Below are positions 31,566 through 39,632 of a stretch of DNA of 64,000 nucleotides, piece after piece (the stretch's first letter is position 1; each line of letters starts with the position of its first letter). The notes beneath the pieces were generated by a model. It had not been told where the DNA came from, did not search any database, and worked only from the letters and a program-made list of their open reading frames with translations. Both the position numbers and the translations under genes were made by a program. This DNA is from Cyanobium sp. ATX 6A2 (GTDB taxonomy: Bacteria > Cyanobacteriota > Cyanobacteriia > PCC-6307 > Cyanobiaceae): contig NZ_JAGQCU010000001.1 of NCBI RefSeq assembly GCF_024346355.1, positions 410,728-474,727 of the forward strand. Reading direction: 5' to 3'.

Positions 31566-31839
31566 GGGACGCCGCAACCACGGGAGCGCTTCCAGCCATC
31601 TCGCGATCAGGACGCGCCAGCAGCCGCAGGGCCGCCGTGGTGGTGGCCGCCTGCATCGGCAGCATCTGGCCCTGTCCCAGGCAGTGCAGACAGGTGCGGA
31701 ACCGCTGCCCATCGAGCCGCAGCACGCCGCTGCCGCCACAGCGCGGGCAGGGCTCTATCTCAAGCGGCCCGGACCGGAAATCGGGGAACGGCTGGGGGAG
31801 CGGCTGGGTGGAGGGCTGGGTGGACGGATCGGTGAGCAT
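31528..31839 (-). CDS. Small DnaJ-type zinc-finger protein
   Basis: From ATG 31839 it encodes 103 residues. After a Pro/Gln-rich start encoded by short DNA repeats (31789-31826), it carries CPRCGGSGVLRLDGQRF followed by CLHCLGQGQ. These two CxxCxGxG units can bind one zinc, as in the DnaJ cysteine-rich domain. No J-domain is present. Cyanobacteria have several such small proteins linked to thylakoid biogenesis or chaperoning; the role here is unknown. Confidence 0.6.
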   Translation of the reverse strand: MLTDPSTQPSTQPLPQPFPDFRSGPLEIEPCPRCGGSGVLRLDGQRFRTCLHCLGQGQMLPMQAATTTAALRLLARPDREMAGSAPVVAASLSDAAASSSVAR

Positions 31840-31940
31840 CGTCGAGGGTGGCCGGGAGAGCCGGGGTGAGATCGCCGGGCCAAAGCACCGGGCATCTATC
31901 ACTGTGGATCTGATTCACCCCGGTGATCCCGAAGCCTTCC

Positions 31941-32933
31941 TTAAGGCTGCCGATGGCCACCGGCAGCCGGCGCCCCCGCCCCAGCGCGCAGACCAGAGCC
32001 CAGAGCGGCGGCCAGACGCTCCGTCGTCAGCTCCGCCAGCAGCTCCCCGGCACTGAGCCGGGATCCAGGCGCCACCAGACCGGCACTGGCGGCCAGCGCA
32101 CCGATCACCGCCGGGGCGTCGAGCCCCCGCTGCCGCCAAGCCTCCAGCCCCTCGGCCCCCTCGCGCTTGCTGAGCCGCCGGCCGCTGGCGTCCTGCCACA
32201 GGGGCAGGTGCCCGTAGCGCGGCGGAGCGCAGCCCAGCACGCCGATCAGGGCCACCTGGGCGCCGGTGGAAGACCAGAGGTCGTTGCCGCGCAGCACATC
32301 GCTGATGCCGAGGCTGAGTTCATCCACCGCCGTGGCCAGGTGATACGCGAGAAAGCCGTCGGCGCGGCGCAGCACCACATCGCCCACCTGGCTGGCTCCG
32401 TCCAGCCGCCCCGGCCGGCCATGGCGCTCCTGCCAGACGATGGGGCCGCTCGGCAGCCGCAACCGCCAGCTGGGCAGCCGCCCGGCTTCCTCGCCCCAGC
32501 CCAGCGGCCGCCCGCGGCAAAAACCCGGATACACCGGCCAGCCTCCGTGGGGGGCGGACACATGGGCCAGGAGCCGCCGGCTGCAGCGACAGGGGTAGAG
32601 CAGCCCGGCGCGGCGCAGGGCCGAGAGCACCGAGCTGTAGAGGCCCCGCCGTTCGCTCTGGCGCAGCGGCAGGCCATCCCAGTGCAGCCCCAGCCAGCGC
32701 AGATCGGCCAGGATCGACTCCTCGGCACCGGGGCGGTTGCGCGGGGTGTCGAGGTCGTCGATGCGCAGCAGCCACTCCCCACCGGCCAGGCGAGCATCCA
32801 GCCAGGCCAGCAGGGCGGTGCGCAGGTTGCCGCTGTGCAACGCACCGGTGGGGGAGGGGGCGAAACGGCCCCGGTAGCCCCGCCCACGGCGCTCAGCGGC
32901 TGTGGCCAGATGGTCGCGCAGGTGCGCGGGCAG
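31941..32933 (-). CDS. gluQ: Glutamyl-Q tRNA(Asp) synthetase
   Basis: A truncated GluRS paralogue that attaches glutamate to the queuosine base of tRNA-Asp. Signatures are RGRFAPSPTGALHSGNLRTA (class I HIGH-type site), LLRIDDLDTPR, the zinc ligands in YPCRCSRR and YPGFCRGR, and a KMSKS variant RRLSKREGA. There is no ATG, GTG or TTG in frame upstream of the HIGH-type motif; the only such codon (TTG 32840) falls inside it. By comparison with the family the protein should begin near LPAHLRDHLA, so a CTG at 32933 is proposed. The HU gene lies 28 bases upstream. Confidence 0.88.
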   Translation of the reverse strand: MPAHLRDHLATAAERRGRGYRGRFAPSPTGALHSGNLRTALLAWLDARLAGGEWLLRIDDLDTPRNRPGAEESILADLRWLGLHWDGLPLRQSERRGLYSSVLSALRRAGLLYPCRCSRRLLAHVSAPHGGWPVYPGFCRGRPLGWGEEAGRLPSWRLRLPSGPIVWQERHGRPGRLDGASQVGDVVLRRADGFLAYHLATAVDELSLGISDVLRGNDLWSSTGAQVALIGVLGCAPPRYGHLPLWQDASGRRLSKREGAEGLEAWRQRGLDAPAVIGALAASAGLVAPGSRLSAGELLAELTTERLAAALGSGLRAGAGAPAAGGHRQP

Positions 32934-32961
32934 GAGCTCGGCGGGACTCAGGGCAGCTATC

Positions 32962-33240
32962 TCAGACGCCCTGCACCTTGTCCTTGAACATCTTGCCGGC
33001 GGTGAAGGCGGGCACCCGCTTGGCCTCGATCTTGATCTTCTCGCCGGTCTTGGGGTTGAGTCCCTGACGGGCGGAACGGTCGCGGGGCTCGAAGGAACCG
33101 AAGCCGAGGATCGACACCTTCTTGCCGTCCACCACCGAATCCATGATCGTGTCGATCAGGGCGTCCACCACCTGGGCGACGTCGGTTTTGGTGAGCTCGG
33201 TGCGGGCAGCCACCACGTTGACGAGATCTGCTTTGTTCAT
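32962..33240 (-). CDS. hupB: DNA-binding protein HU
   Basis: A 92-residue histone-like protein: MNKADLVNVVAARTELTKTD, VDALIDTIMDSVVDGKKV, GFGSFEPRDRSARQGLNPKTG, then VPAFTAGKMFKDKV. All HU core residues are present, including the FGSF turn and the DNA-intercalating arm (RQGLNPKTG). It compacts and bends DNA. The gene is followed by gluQ on the same strand and should have its own promoter in 33241-33389. Confidence 0.97.
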   Translation of the reverse strand: MNKADLVNVVAARTELTKTDVAQVVDALIDTIMDSVVDGKKVSILGFGSFEPRDRSARQGLNPKTGEKIKIEAKRVPAFTAGKMFKDKVQGV

Positions 33241-33389
33241 TTAGAGGAAAGCCTGATGAGGGGCTGTCGGGGGGAGTGTGGCAGTCGGAAACCCCGACCA
33301 GCCTGGCCTGTGGCGCGCCAATGGTATGGGCAGCACTGCCACTCCGCAACACAGAAGTCCGATGCCGCAATGGCTTTGGGCTGACCCGC

Positions 33390-34118
33390 TCAGGCCGTGA
33401 GCCCCGTTTGTGCCGCCGGCACCGGCAGATCCAGGGCGGCCAGCAGACCGGCACCGCCCTCCACGAGTTTCTCGCCCCGCAGGGCCCCGAGCCCGCCAGC
33501 GCAGGCGATCCAGTCCGGCGAGCCGGCCGGCAGCCACAGGCGCAGTCGCTCCAGGCTGCGGATCTGGCGGGGCCAGTGGAAGGTGCGGGCCGTGGCCAGC
33601 GGCTGCAGCCGCCCCGGCGCCACCGGCTGCAGCAACCGTCCGCAGAACAGACCATCCAGCTCGCCCACCGCCAGGTGCAGCACGCAGGAGCCGGGGGTGG
33701 GACCAGGGGTCCAGAGCAGCCGCACGCCCGGCGCCAGGCTGTGTTCCGCCGCAAAGCTGCTCACCCGCTCCACCCCCGGCAGCAGGTAGGCCTCCTGCTC
33801 CTGCACCAGCACATCCCAGCCCAGGGCCTCCTGGAAGCGGCGGCAGCGGCCATGGCCCTCGCGGCTGGTGAACACGATCGTGCCGTGGCCGCTGCGCCGG
33901 CGCAGCCAGTCGCGGTTGGCCTGGTTCCAGGCAGGACAGTCGATCAACAGATCGCCGGCCCCCAGCCCGTCGCCACCCGGCCCGTCACAACCCAGCGCCG
34001 CGGCCTCCACCAACCAGCTGCTGCCGCCGCCGGTGTCGCGGTTGGGGGCGAACAGCCACAGTCCCCGGCGCACCTGCTGGGGCGGCCGACCGGGGTCGAG
34101 GGGGACAGGTTGTAACAC
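33390..34118 (-). CDS. MBL-fold protein with degenerate metal site
   Basis: A 242-residue protein with the metallo-beta-lactamase layout (LLIDCPAWNQANRDWLR, IVFTSREGHGRCRRFQ, LLWTPGPTPGSCVLHL, GLFCGRLL). The usual HxHxDH is replaced by TSREGHGR, and TPGHTPGS reads TPGPTPGS. Most zinc ligands are therefore lost and hydrolase activity is doubtful. Similar degenerate MBL-fold proteins occur across cyanobacteria; the role is unknown. It is divergent from glgX. Confidence 0.75.
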   Translation of the reverse strand: MLQPVPLDPGRPPQQVRRGLWLFAPNRDTGGGSSWLVEAAALGCDGPGGDGLGAGDLLIDCPAWNQANRDWLRRRSGHGTIVFTSREGHGRCRRFQEALGWDVLVQEQEAYLLPGVERVSSFAAEHSLAPGVRLLWTPGPTPGSCVLHLAVGELDGLFCGRLLQPVAPGRLQPLATARTFHWPRQIRSLERLRLWLPAGSPDWIACAGGLGALRGEKLVEGGAGLLAALDLPVPAAQTGLTA

Positions 34119-34204
34119 CGGCGGTGCGTTGTCGGTCTGATCACTAGTTTGTGTCGATACGAATCGCGTTCGTGTCCGCCCGACCCGCAGCCGACACCCA
34201 GACC

Positions 34205-36322
34205 ATGGCCAGCCGTGCCACCGCAGAGCGACGTGTGGCTGCCGAAGGCGCCCCGCTGCACCCCGGCTCCCCCTGGCCCCTGGGGGCCAGCGTCACCCTT
34301 CGTGGCGTCAACTTCTCGGTGGTGGCCCCCCAGGCCACCCGGGTGGAGCTGCTGCTGTTCAGCCATGGTGAAGCCAGTGAGCCCCAGCGCGTGGTGGAGC
34401 TCGACCAGAGCAACCGCTCCGGTGACCACTGGCATGTGGAAGTGGAGGGTGTGGGGCTGGGCAGCTGCTACGGCTACCGGGTGTACGGGCCGCTTCAGGC
34501 CGGAGGCCACAGCTTCAACCCCTCCAAGGTGCTCCTCGACCCCTGCGCCCGCGCCATCGCCGGCTGGAGCGGCTACCGCCGCGAGGCGGCGGTGGGGGCG
34601 GTGCCCAACACCGGCTGCTGCCTCAAGGGGGTGGTCACCGAGCGCGAGCAGTTCGATTTCGACGCCGCCCCCCGCCCTCGCCACAGCTGGCAGCGCAGCG
34701 TGATCTATGAGCTGCACGTGGGCGGCTTCACCCAGGGCGCCGGCTGCCCGGTGCCGAGCGAGCGGCGGGGCACCCTGCTGGGATTGATCGACACCCTGCC
34801 CCATTTGCAGGAGCTGGGGGTCACCGCCATCGAGCTGCTGCCGGTGATGGCCTTCGATCCCGCCGACGCCCCGGCCGGCCGCCAGAACCACTGGGGCTAC
34901 AGCCCGATCAGCTGGATGGCGCCGCACCAGGGTTACCTGGTGGGCGACGACCCGCTCACCGCCCGCGACCAGGTGCGCGAACTGGTGAGCGCCTGCCACC
35001 AAGCCGGCATCGAAGTGATTCTCGATGTGGTCTACAACCACACCAGCGAGGGCAACCAGCAGGGGCCCACCCTCAGCTGGCGGGGCTTAGGCGACCAGCT
35101 GTATTACCAGCAGGGCCACCACGGTGAATACCTGGACGTGAGCGGCTGCGGCAACACCATCGCCGCCAACCGCCCCCTGGTGCGGCGCCTGATCCTGGAA
35201 TCGCTGCGCTGCTGGGCCGTGGAGCTGGGGGTGGATGGCTTCCGCTTCGACCTCGGCATCGCCCTCAGCCGGGGCGATCAGCTGCAGCCCCTGGACGCAC
35301 CGCCGCTGTTCGAGGCCATGGAGGCCGATCCCCAACTGGCCGATCTGAAACTGATCAGCGAGCCGTGGGACTGCGGTGGGCTGTACAAGCTCGCCGACTT
35401 CCCAGCCCTGCGGGTGGCCACCTGGAACGGCCGCTTCCGCGACGACGTGCGCCGCTTCTGGAAGGGCGATCAGGGCACGGCCTGGGCCCTGGGGCTGCGG
35501 CTGAGCGGCAGCCCGGATCTCTACGAGCCGAAGCCGCCCCACCCCGGCCAGTGCATCACCTTCCTCACCGCTCACGACGGCTTCACCCTGGCCGATCTGG
35601 TGAGCTTCAACGGCAAACACAACCTGGCCAACGGCGAGGACAACCGCGACGGCGACAACCACAACAACAGCTGGAACCACGGCGTGGAGGGTCCCAGCAG
35701 CGACCATGCCGTCACCGCCCTGCGGGAGCGACAGCTGCGCAACCTGCTGGCCACCCTGCTGCTGGCCCCCGGGGTGCCAATGCTGCTGATGGGCGATGAG
35801 GTGCGCCGCAGCCAGGGTGGCAACAACAACACCTGGTGCCAGAACAACCCCCTCGGCTGGATGCACTGGCAGCCCAACGCCGACGACCTGGCCCTGCGCA
35901 CCTACCTGCGGCGGCTGCTGAACCTGCGCACCACCCTCAAGCAGGTGCTCAACCCCGAGTCACCCCTGCCGGTGCGGCCCCAGCGCCGCAGCGACGACGA
36001 GCACGCGCTGTGGCGCCAGTGGCACGGCGTGGAGATCAACCGTCCCGACTGGGCGGAGTGGTCGCACACCCTGGCCTGGAGCGTGAATGAGCGGGTGCAG
36101 GGGCCGCTGCTGTGGTGCGGCCTCAACGCCTACAGCCGGGCGGTTCACTTCGAGCTGCCGGTCTGTCCCTCGGGCTGGGTGCGGGTGATCGACACCGCCC
36201 TGCCGGCTGGGGACGACCTACCCCGCCGGCCCCAGCCCTGGAAACCCACCGGTGCCCCGCTGGAAAGCCGCAGCCTGATGCTGCTGGTGGCCCAACGCCT
36301 GCTGGACGGGGTGGAGCTCTAG
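34205..36322 (+). CDS. glgX: Glycogen debranching enzyme (isoamylase type)
   Basis: GlgX hydrolyses alpha-1,6 branches during glycogen breakdown. ATG 34205 gives 705 residues; an upstream GTG at 34151 is also open. The N-terminal CBM48 domain reads PLGASVTLRGVNFSVVAPQA. GH13 motifs are VVYNHTSEGN, the nucleophile in DGFRFDLG (Asp349), the acid in LISEPWDCGG (Glu386) and LTAHDGFTLADL (Asp458). The segment NNHWGYSPISWMAP-type loop is present as QNHWGYSPISWMAP. Glycogen supplies the pyruvate for the PFOR/hydrogenase module in this region, which is a functional rather than operonic link. Confidence 0.95.
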   Translation: MASRATAERRVAAEGAPLHPGSPWPLGASVTLRGVNFSVVAPQATRVELLLFSHGEASEPQRVVELDQSNRSGDHWHVEVEGVGLGSCYGYRVYGPLQAGGHSFNPSKVLLDPCARAIAGWSGYRREAAVGAVPNTGCCLKGVVTEREQFDFDAAPRPRHSWQRSVIYELHVGGFTQGAGCPVPSERRGTLLGLIDTLPHLQELGVTAIELLPVMAFDPADAPAGRQNHWGYSPISWMAPHQGYLVGDDPLTARDQVRELVSACHQAGIEVILDVVYNHTSEGNQQGPTLSWRGLGDQLYYQQGHHGEYLDVSGCGNTIAANRPLVRRLILESLRCWAVELGVDGFRFDLGIALSRGDQLQPLDAPPLFEAMEADPQLADLKLISEPWDCGGLYKLADFPALRVATWNGRFRDDVRRFWKGDQGTAWALGLRLSGSPDLYEPKPPHPGQCITFLTAHDGFTLADLVSFNGKHNLANGEDNRDGDNHNNSWNHGVEGPSSDHAVTALRERQLRNLLATLLLAPGVPMLLMGDEVRRSQGGNNNTWCQNNPLGWMHWQPNADDLALRTYLRRLLNLRTTLKQVLNPESPLPVRPQRRSDDEHALWRQWHGVEINRPDWAEWSHTLAWSVNERVQGPLLWCGLNAYSRAVHFELPVCPSGWVRVIDTALPAGDDLPRRPQPWKPTGAPLESRSLMLLVAQRLLDGVEL

Positions 36323-36386
36323 CGGGGGGTGTCCCAGGCCCAGTCCCTGCCCCCCTGGAGGGGCCTGCTGAAGGGGGCGCGCCACC

Positions 36387-36692
36387 GTGAGGCCGCTCGC
36401 CCCTGGCCCGCTGGTGTTTCGGGGCTGGGGCGGGCCTGCCGCCCTCGACCTGCTCACCGACGGCCGCAGCGCCAAGCCCGCCGAGCTGGCGGGGCCTGAG
36501 CCGGCGGCTCCCCTGGCCGAGCCGTCGGCATGTCCCCAGGAGCTGCCCGCCGAAACGCCCATGCCGGAGCACTTCATCCTGCTGCGCATCGCCCTGGAGC
36601 AGGTGGAGCTGCTCGAACTCAGCGGCCACCCCCACCAGCGCCGGCGCTGGCGGCTGGACGACAGCTGGCGCGAACAGCGGCTGAACCCCTGA
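36387..36692 (+). CDS. Small conserved hypothetical protein
   Basis: A 101-residue protein from GTG 36387, 64 bases after glgX. The C-terminal half (MPEHFILLRIALEQVELLEL, HQRRRWRLDDSWREQR) looks structured; the middle is Ala/Pro-rich. I recognise no domain. The position suggests co-transcription with glgX. Confidence 0.5.
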   Translation: MRPLAPGPLVFRGWGGPAALDLLTDGRSAKPAELAGPEPAAPLAEPSACPQELPAETPMPEHFILLRIALEQVELLELSGHPHQRRRWRLDDSWREQRLNP

Positions 36693-36721
36693 GGTCGGGC
36701 GACACCGGCCTCGCCCGAGCC

Positions 36722-36837
36722 GTTCCACCTTTTCCACAGGAAACCTGCTTTCTCCACAACCCAGACCCGGTTTTTCCACAGGTCCGCGGGATGAGAGCCC
36801 CTTGCTGATCGCCCGAGTGAACGTTCCGCGTGGAAAA
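36722..36837. promoter_or_regulatory. Cluster of DnaA-box-like 9-mers
   Basis: Three direct copies lie about two helical turns apart: TTTTCCACA (36730-36738), TTCTCCACA (36750-36758) and TTTTCCACA (36772-36780). A partial copy GTTCCACCT lies at 36723, and an inverted TTTTCCACG at 36829-36837. TTTTCCACA is, from memory, the cyanobacterial DnaA-box consensus. The stretch 36693-36830 has no gene. It could be a replication origin of an integrated element, a DnaA-titration site, or part of the chromosomal origin. Confidence 0.5.
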
Positions 36838-36940
36838 CGCGCAGCGGGAGGCTGAACGGCCGGCGCCACCGGCAGTTGGACGCCATCCCTATTCGGGACT
36901 GCCCGCACTGCTTCTGCAGCTGCCCCAGCGCGGCCCGCCA

Positions 36941-37207
36941 GTGCCCCAACTGTCCCAAGCCAGCCCATCAACAAAAGCCCGCAAGCGGCTCTACGCCCTG
37001 ATTGATGAGGTTGGGCAGTCCCATGAGCCGGTGCAGATCACCGGCAAGCGGGGCAATGCCGTGCTGCTCTCAGCAGACGACTGGCGCGCCATCCAGGAGA
37101 CCCTGCATCTGGTGTCAATCCCCGGCATGCGCGAGTCGATCCTCGAAGGAATGGCCACCAACGTGAGCGAATTGAGCAGCGAACTCAGCAGCGAACCGGG
37201 CTGGTGA
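36941..37207 (+). CDS. yefM: YefM/Phd-family antitoxin
   Basis: GTG 36941 gives an 88-residue protein of normal antitoxin length; a longer frame opens at GTG 36830. The core STKARKRLYALIDEVGQ and EPVQITGKRGNAVLLSADDW is the Phd/YefM DNA-binding fold. The C-terminal part ETLHLVSIPGMRESILEGM would wrap the YoeB toxin. It overlaps the toxin start (GTGA), the normal arrangement. YefM usually represses its own operon. Confidence 0.92.
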   Translation: MPQLSQASPSTKARKRLYALIDEVGQSHEPVQITGKRGNAVLLSADDWRAIQETLHLVSIPGMRESILEGMATNVSELSSELSSEPGW

Positions 37208-37473
37208 GCTGGACGGTTCTGTTCAGCAAGCAGGCCCAGAACGATGCCCGGAAACTGGCTTCCGCATCGCCCGCCCTCAAGCAGAAAGCCCAGACCCTGC
37301 TTGAGCTTCTGGCCACCGATCCATACCAGCAACCGCCGCCCTACGAAGCCCTGGTTGGGGACCTGCGCGGTGCCTGTTCGCGCCGCAGCAACATCCGGCA
37401 GCGCCTCGTCTACCAGGTGCTTGAGGAGGAACGGATCGTGAGGGTCTTGCGGCTCTGGAGCCACTACGAGTAG
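37204..37473 (+). CDS. yoeB: YoeB-family mRNA interferase toxin
   Basis: An 89-residue RelE-superfamily toxin that cleaves mRNA on the ribosome. The conserved line is YEALVGDLRGACSRRSNIRQ, then RLVYQVLEEERIVRVLRLWSHYE. The catalytic Glu, Arg, His and the C-terminal His-Tyr pair are present. It appears intact and starts with GTG inside the yefM stop. Confidence 0.93.
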   Translation: MSWTVLFSKQAQNDARKLASASPALKQKAQTLLELLATDPYQQPPPYEALVGDLRGACSRRSNIRQRLVYQVLEEERIVRVLRLWSHYE

Positions 37474-37503
37474 GCCACCCAGGCAACAGGAGGTATCGCC
37501 TCC

Positions 37504-37680
37504 TCACCCAGCGAACACGAGATCCAGCAGCGCATCCGCCTGGCCTGCGGCCGCGGGCCAGTGCGGCTGTGGCGCAACAAACACCGGCGCCCTGGAGGTC
37601 AAGACCCCAGGCGGTGCCATCAGAACCGAGCAAATGCTGCTGGCCATTCCCGTGGCCACGCAGGCTCGGACTACAGAGCC
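37504..37680 (+). pseudogene. VRR-NUC nuclease remnant
   Basis: The plus strand reads SPSEHEIQQRIRLACGRGPV and RLWRN in one frame. After a one-base slip near 37579 it continues as NTGALEVKTPGGAIRTEQM in another. Both halves match phage VRR-NUC proteins, but the section that should lie between NNTGAL and EVKTP is missing. The gene therefore has an internal deletion and a frameshift. It sits directly before the phage-like DNA-binding gene. Confidence 0.55.
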
Positions 37681-37804
37681 CGAGAACAGAGATTCCACTG
37701 CCGTTGGGGCCGAGCAGGCCATCGTTGGCGACACGCCTGCCGATGGAGCTGAGCCCGCCCCTGATCCAGTGTCAGCACCTCAGGCCCAGGGCTTCCTGCT
37801 GGCG

Positions 37805-38425
37805 ATGGAGGATCAGTTCATCGCCCTGCACGGCAGCCGCAAGCGCCGCGCCGAGAAGGGTTTCCCCCGGAAGGCCGATCGCGACCGCCCCGATGAGCTC
37901 ACGGTGGTGCGCTTCAAGGTGCCGCAGTTCCAGCGCCGCGACGGCTCCCGCGCCGAGGGTCCGCGCATCGTCGATGCCAGGAAGCAGCCCTGGGATGGGG
38001 CCGCCATCGGCAACGGCTCCAAGGTGATCGTCGCCTTCGACATCTACGACTGGGACGGCGAGAACGGCTGCAGCATGACCTTCCAGCCCCGCGCCGTGCA
38101 GGTGGTGGAGTTCGTGCCCTACGAGCAGGTCGATCCGAAGGCCGGCTTCCAGGAACTGGAGGGCTACTCCGCAGCAGGCAGCACCATCGCGGCCAGCGGC
38201 GGCCTAGGCGCCGAGGCCAACGGCTGGGCCCTGGGCCAGAGCGAGGGACAGGAGGAAGAAAGCGTCTCCAGCCTGTGGGCGCTCCACCGCCTGCTGCTGC
38301 TGGTGATCGCCGGGCCCGTGCCGCCACGGGTCTCAACAATGCCGGCGCCCGCGGGCACTCCCCAAACCGCTGAGCACCAGGAGCCCCGCAAGGCCGGGGC
38401 GGCGCTCAAGCTCTCGGCCCAGTGA
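37805..38425 (+). CDS. Phage-type ssDNA-binding protein (gp2.5/DUF2815-like)
   Basis: From ATG 37805 it encodes 206 residues; an earlier start at 37634 would add nuclease debris. The recognisable core is ELTVVRFKVPQF, PWDGAAIGNGSKVIVAFDIY and SMTFQPRAVQVVEFVPYE, the OB-fold pattern of phage single-strand-binding proteins. An acidic patch (SEGQEEESV) near the end fits their acidic tail, but 60 further residues follow, suggesting a lost stop codon. It indicates a replication module of a former prophage. Confidence 0.6.
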   Translation: MEDQFIALHGSRKRRAEKGFPRKADRDRPDELTVVRFKVPQFQRRDGSRAEGPRIVDARKQPWDGAAIGNGSKVIVAFDIYDWDGENGCSMTFQPRAVQVVEFVPYEQVDPKAGFQELEGYSAAGSTIAASGGLGAEANGWALGQSEGQEEESVSSLWALHRLLLLVIAGPVPPRVSTMPAPAGTPQTAEHQEPRKAGAALKLSAQ

Positions 38426-38438
38426 GCGAGGCACAGCG

Positions 38439-38633
38439 ATGGACACCCCCACACCACAACCGCAGGCCCGCCAGCGGGTCTGGATCACCACCGCTCAGGC
38501 CTGCCGTTGTGGTGTGCTGGTTCCCGGCGAGCACGACCGCCGCTGGGGCTGCACCCAGGGCCGCGGTCCCCTCCCATGGCACGCCGAGAACATCGAAGCC
38601 CCCATCACGGGCTGGAGCCGACGCCACCTGTAG
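38439..38633 (+). CDS. Small hypothetical protein after the SSB gene
   Basis: A 64-residue protein from ATG 38439, 13 bases after the SSB-like gene. It has a Cys-x-Cys and a third Cys (ACRCGVLVPGEHDRRWGC), then PWHAENIEAPITGW, and may bind zinc. It is probably part of the same phage-derived segment. Low certainty that it is expressed. Confidence 0.4.
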   Translation: MDTPTPQPQARQRVWITTAQACRCGVLVPGEHDRRWGCTQGRGPLPWHAENIEAPITGWSRRHL

Positions 38634-38647
38634 ATGCCGGGGTCCCA

Positions 38648-39043
38648 TCAGGGGACCAGTGGCTGGCTGAGCTCTGTGATCAGAGCGGCATTGAGGTTGT
38701 TCTCGCAGCTCAGCCAGACGACGGCATGGATCGAGCCTCCCTCCGCCTTTGCCGCGGCCTGTTCGCAGACCCGTCGGCGACTGGCGCGCCACTGCTCCAG
38801 CAGGGCTGTGCTGCCCAGCAGGCGTTCCAGCGTGGCGTCATCCTGATTCCGGTGGCGCCACTGGCAGGCCACGATCTCCTGGGTATTGCCGTCGCAGTCG
38901 GGCCGAAAGGGAAACCGCCCCAGCTGCCGCATCGATTGGCGCAGGGTGTCATCTGCGGCCTGTGCGGGCACCGGGGCCAGCACGGTTGCCATCAACACCG
39001 GGACAAACAGCAGCAGGCGCAGCGGAGGGAAGCCAGACACCAT
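38648..39043 (-). CDS. LprI/DUF1311-type secreted protein
   Basis: ATG 39043 gives 131 residues starting with a signal peptide (PPLRLLLFVPVLMATVLAPV, cut near AQA-AD). The mature part has the DUF1311/LprI pattern: DCDGNTQEIVACQWRHRNQD, WRASRRRVCEQAAAKAEGGS and VVWLSCENNLNAALITEL, with four cysteines for two disulfides. The longer upstream frame is antisense to the HTH gene and is not real. LprI proteins can inhibit lysozyme; here the role is unproven. Confidence 0.75.
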   Translation of the reverse strand: MVSGFPPLRLLLFVPVLMATVLAPVPAQAADDTLRQSMRQLGRFPFRPDCDGNTQEIVACQWRHRNQDDATLERLLGSTALLEQWRASRRRVCEQAAAKAEGGSIHAVVWLSCENNLNAALITELSQPLVP

Positions 39044-39157
39044 CTGGCCAGGCAGGGCCTGAGCAGGCTTAGAACACGCCAACTCAAGGCCCTTGCGGAT
39101 GCTGCAGTTGCTGCGATTATTTCGATTAGTGTTTGGGTTGCCTGCCCCCTTTTGCCC

Positions 39158-39631
39158 ATGACCGTGGCTCTCCCCGGTTCCATTGAGCCCGTGATCCCCA
39201 CAGCAGAGGCCGCAGAGGCTGCAGGAGCGAGCCTGCGCGATCTCGCTCGGTTCAGAGCCACCCATGGCCTGCGGCAGGCCAGCCTCACCCTCGATCTGGA
39301 AGGCGGCCAGCGCGCATCCGTTCCGATCCCCGCCGCAGTGCTGGAGTTGCTGCAGGGAATCCTGGTGCAGATGGCCCAGGGCAATGCAGTCACGCTGGTG
39401 CCGGTGCACGCCGAGCTCACCACCCAGCAGGCCGCTGATCTGCTGAACGTGTCGAGGCCCTTCCTGATCGAGCGGCTGGAGCAAGGGGAAATCCCCTTCC
39501 GCAAGGTCGGCACCCACCGGCGCATCCGCCTGACTGATCTGATGGCCTACAAGCACGCCATGGATCAGCAGCGTGCCGCGGTCCTCGATGAGCTGGCTGC
39601 CCAGGCCCAGGAACTGGGACTGGGCTACTGA
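39158..39631 (+). CDS. HTH (excisionase-type) antitoxin of a PIN toxin
   Basis: A 157-residue protein from ATG 39158. Residues 88-140 are a MerR/excisionase-like DNA-binding domain (ELTTQQAADLLNVSRPFLIE, EIPFRKVGTHRRIRLTDL). The N-terminal half is unassigned (SLTLDLEGGQRASVPIPAAV). One base separates its stop from the start of the PIN gene, so the pair forms a VapB50/VapC50-like toxin-antitoxin operon. An AT-rich stretch (39095-39125) upstream probably holds the promoter. Confidence 0.85.
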   Translation: MTVALPGSIEPVIPTAEAAEAAGASLRDLARFRATHGLRQASLTLDLEGGQRASVPIPAAVLELLQGILVQMAQGNAVTLVPVHAELTTQQAADLLNVSRPFLIERLEQGEIPFRKVGTHRRIRLTDLMAYKHAMDQQRAAVLDELAAQAQELGLGY

Positions 39632-39632
39632 G

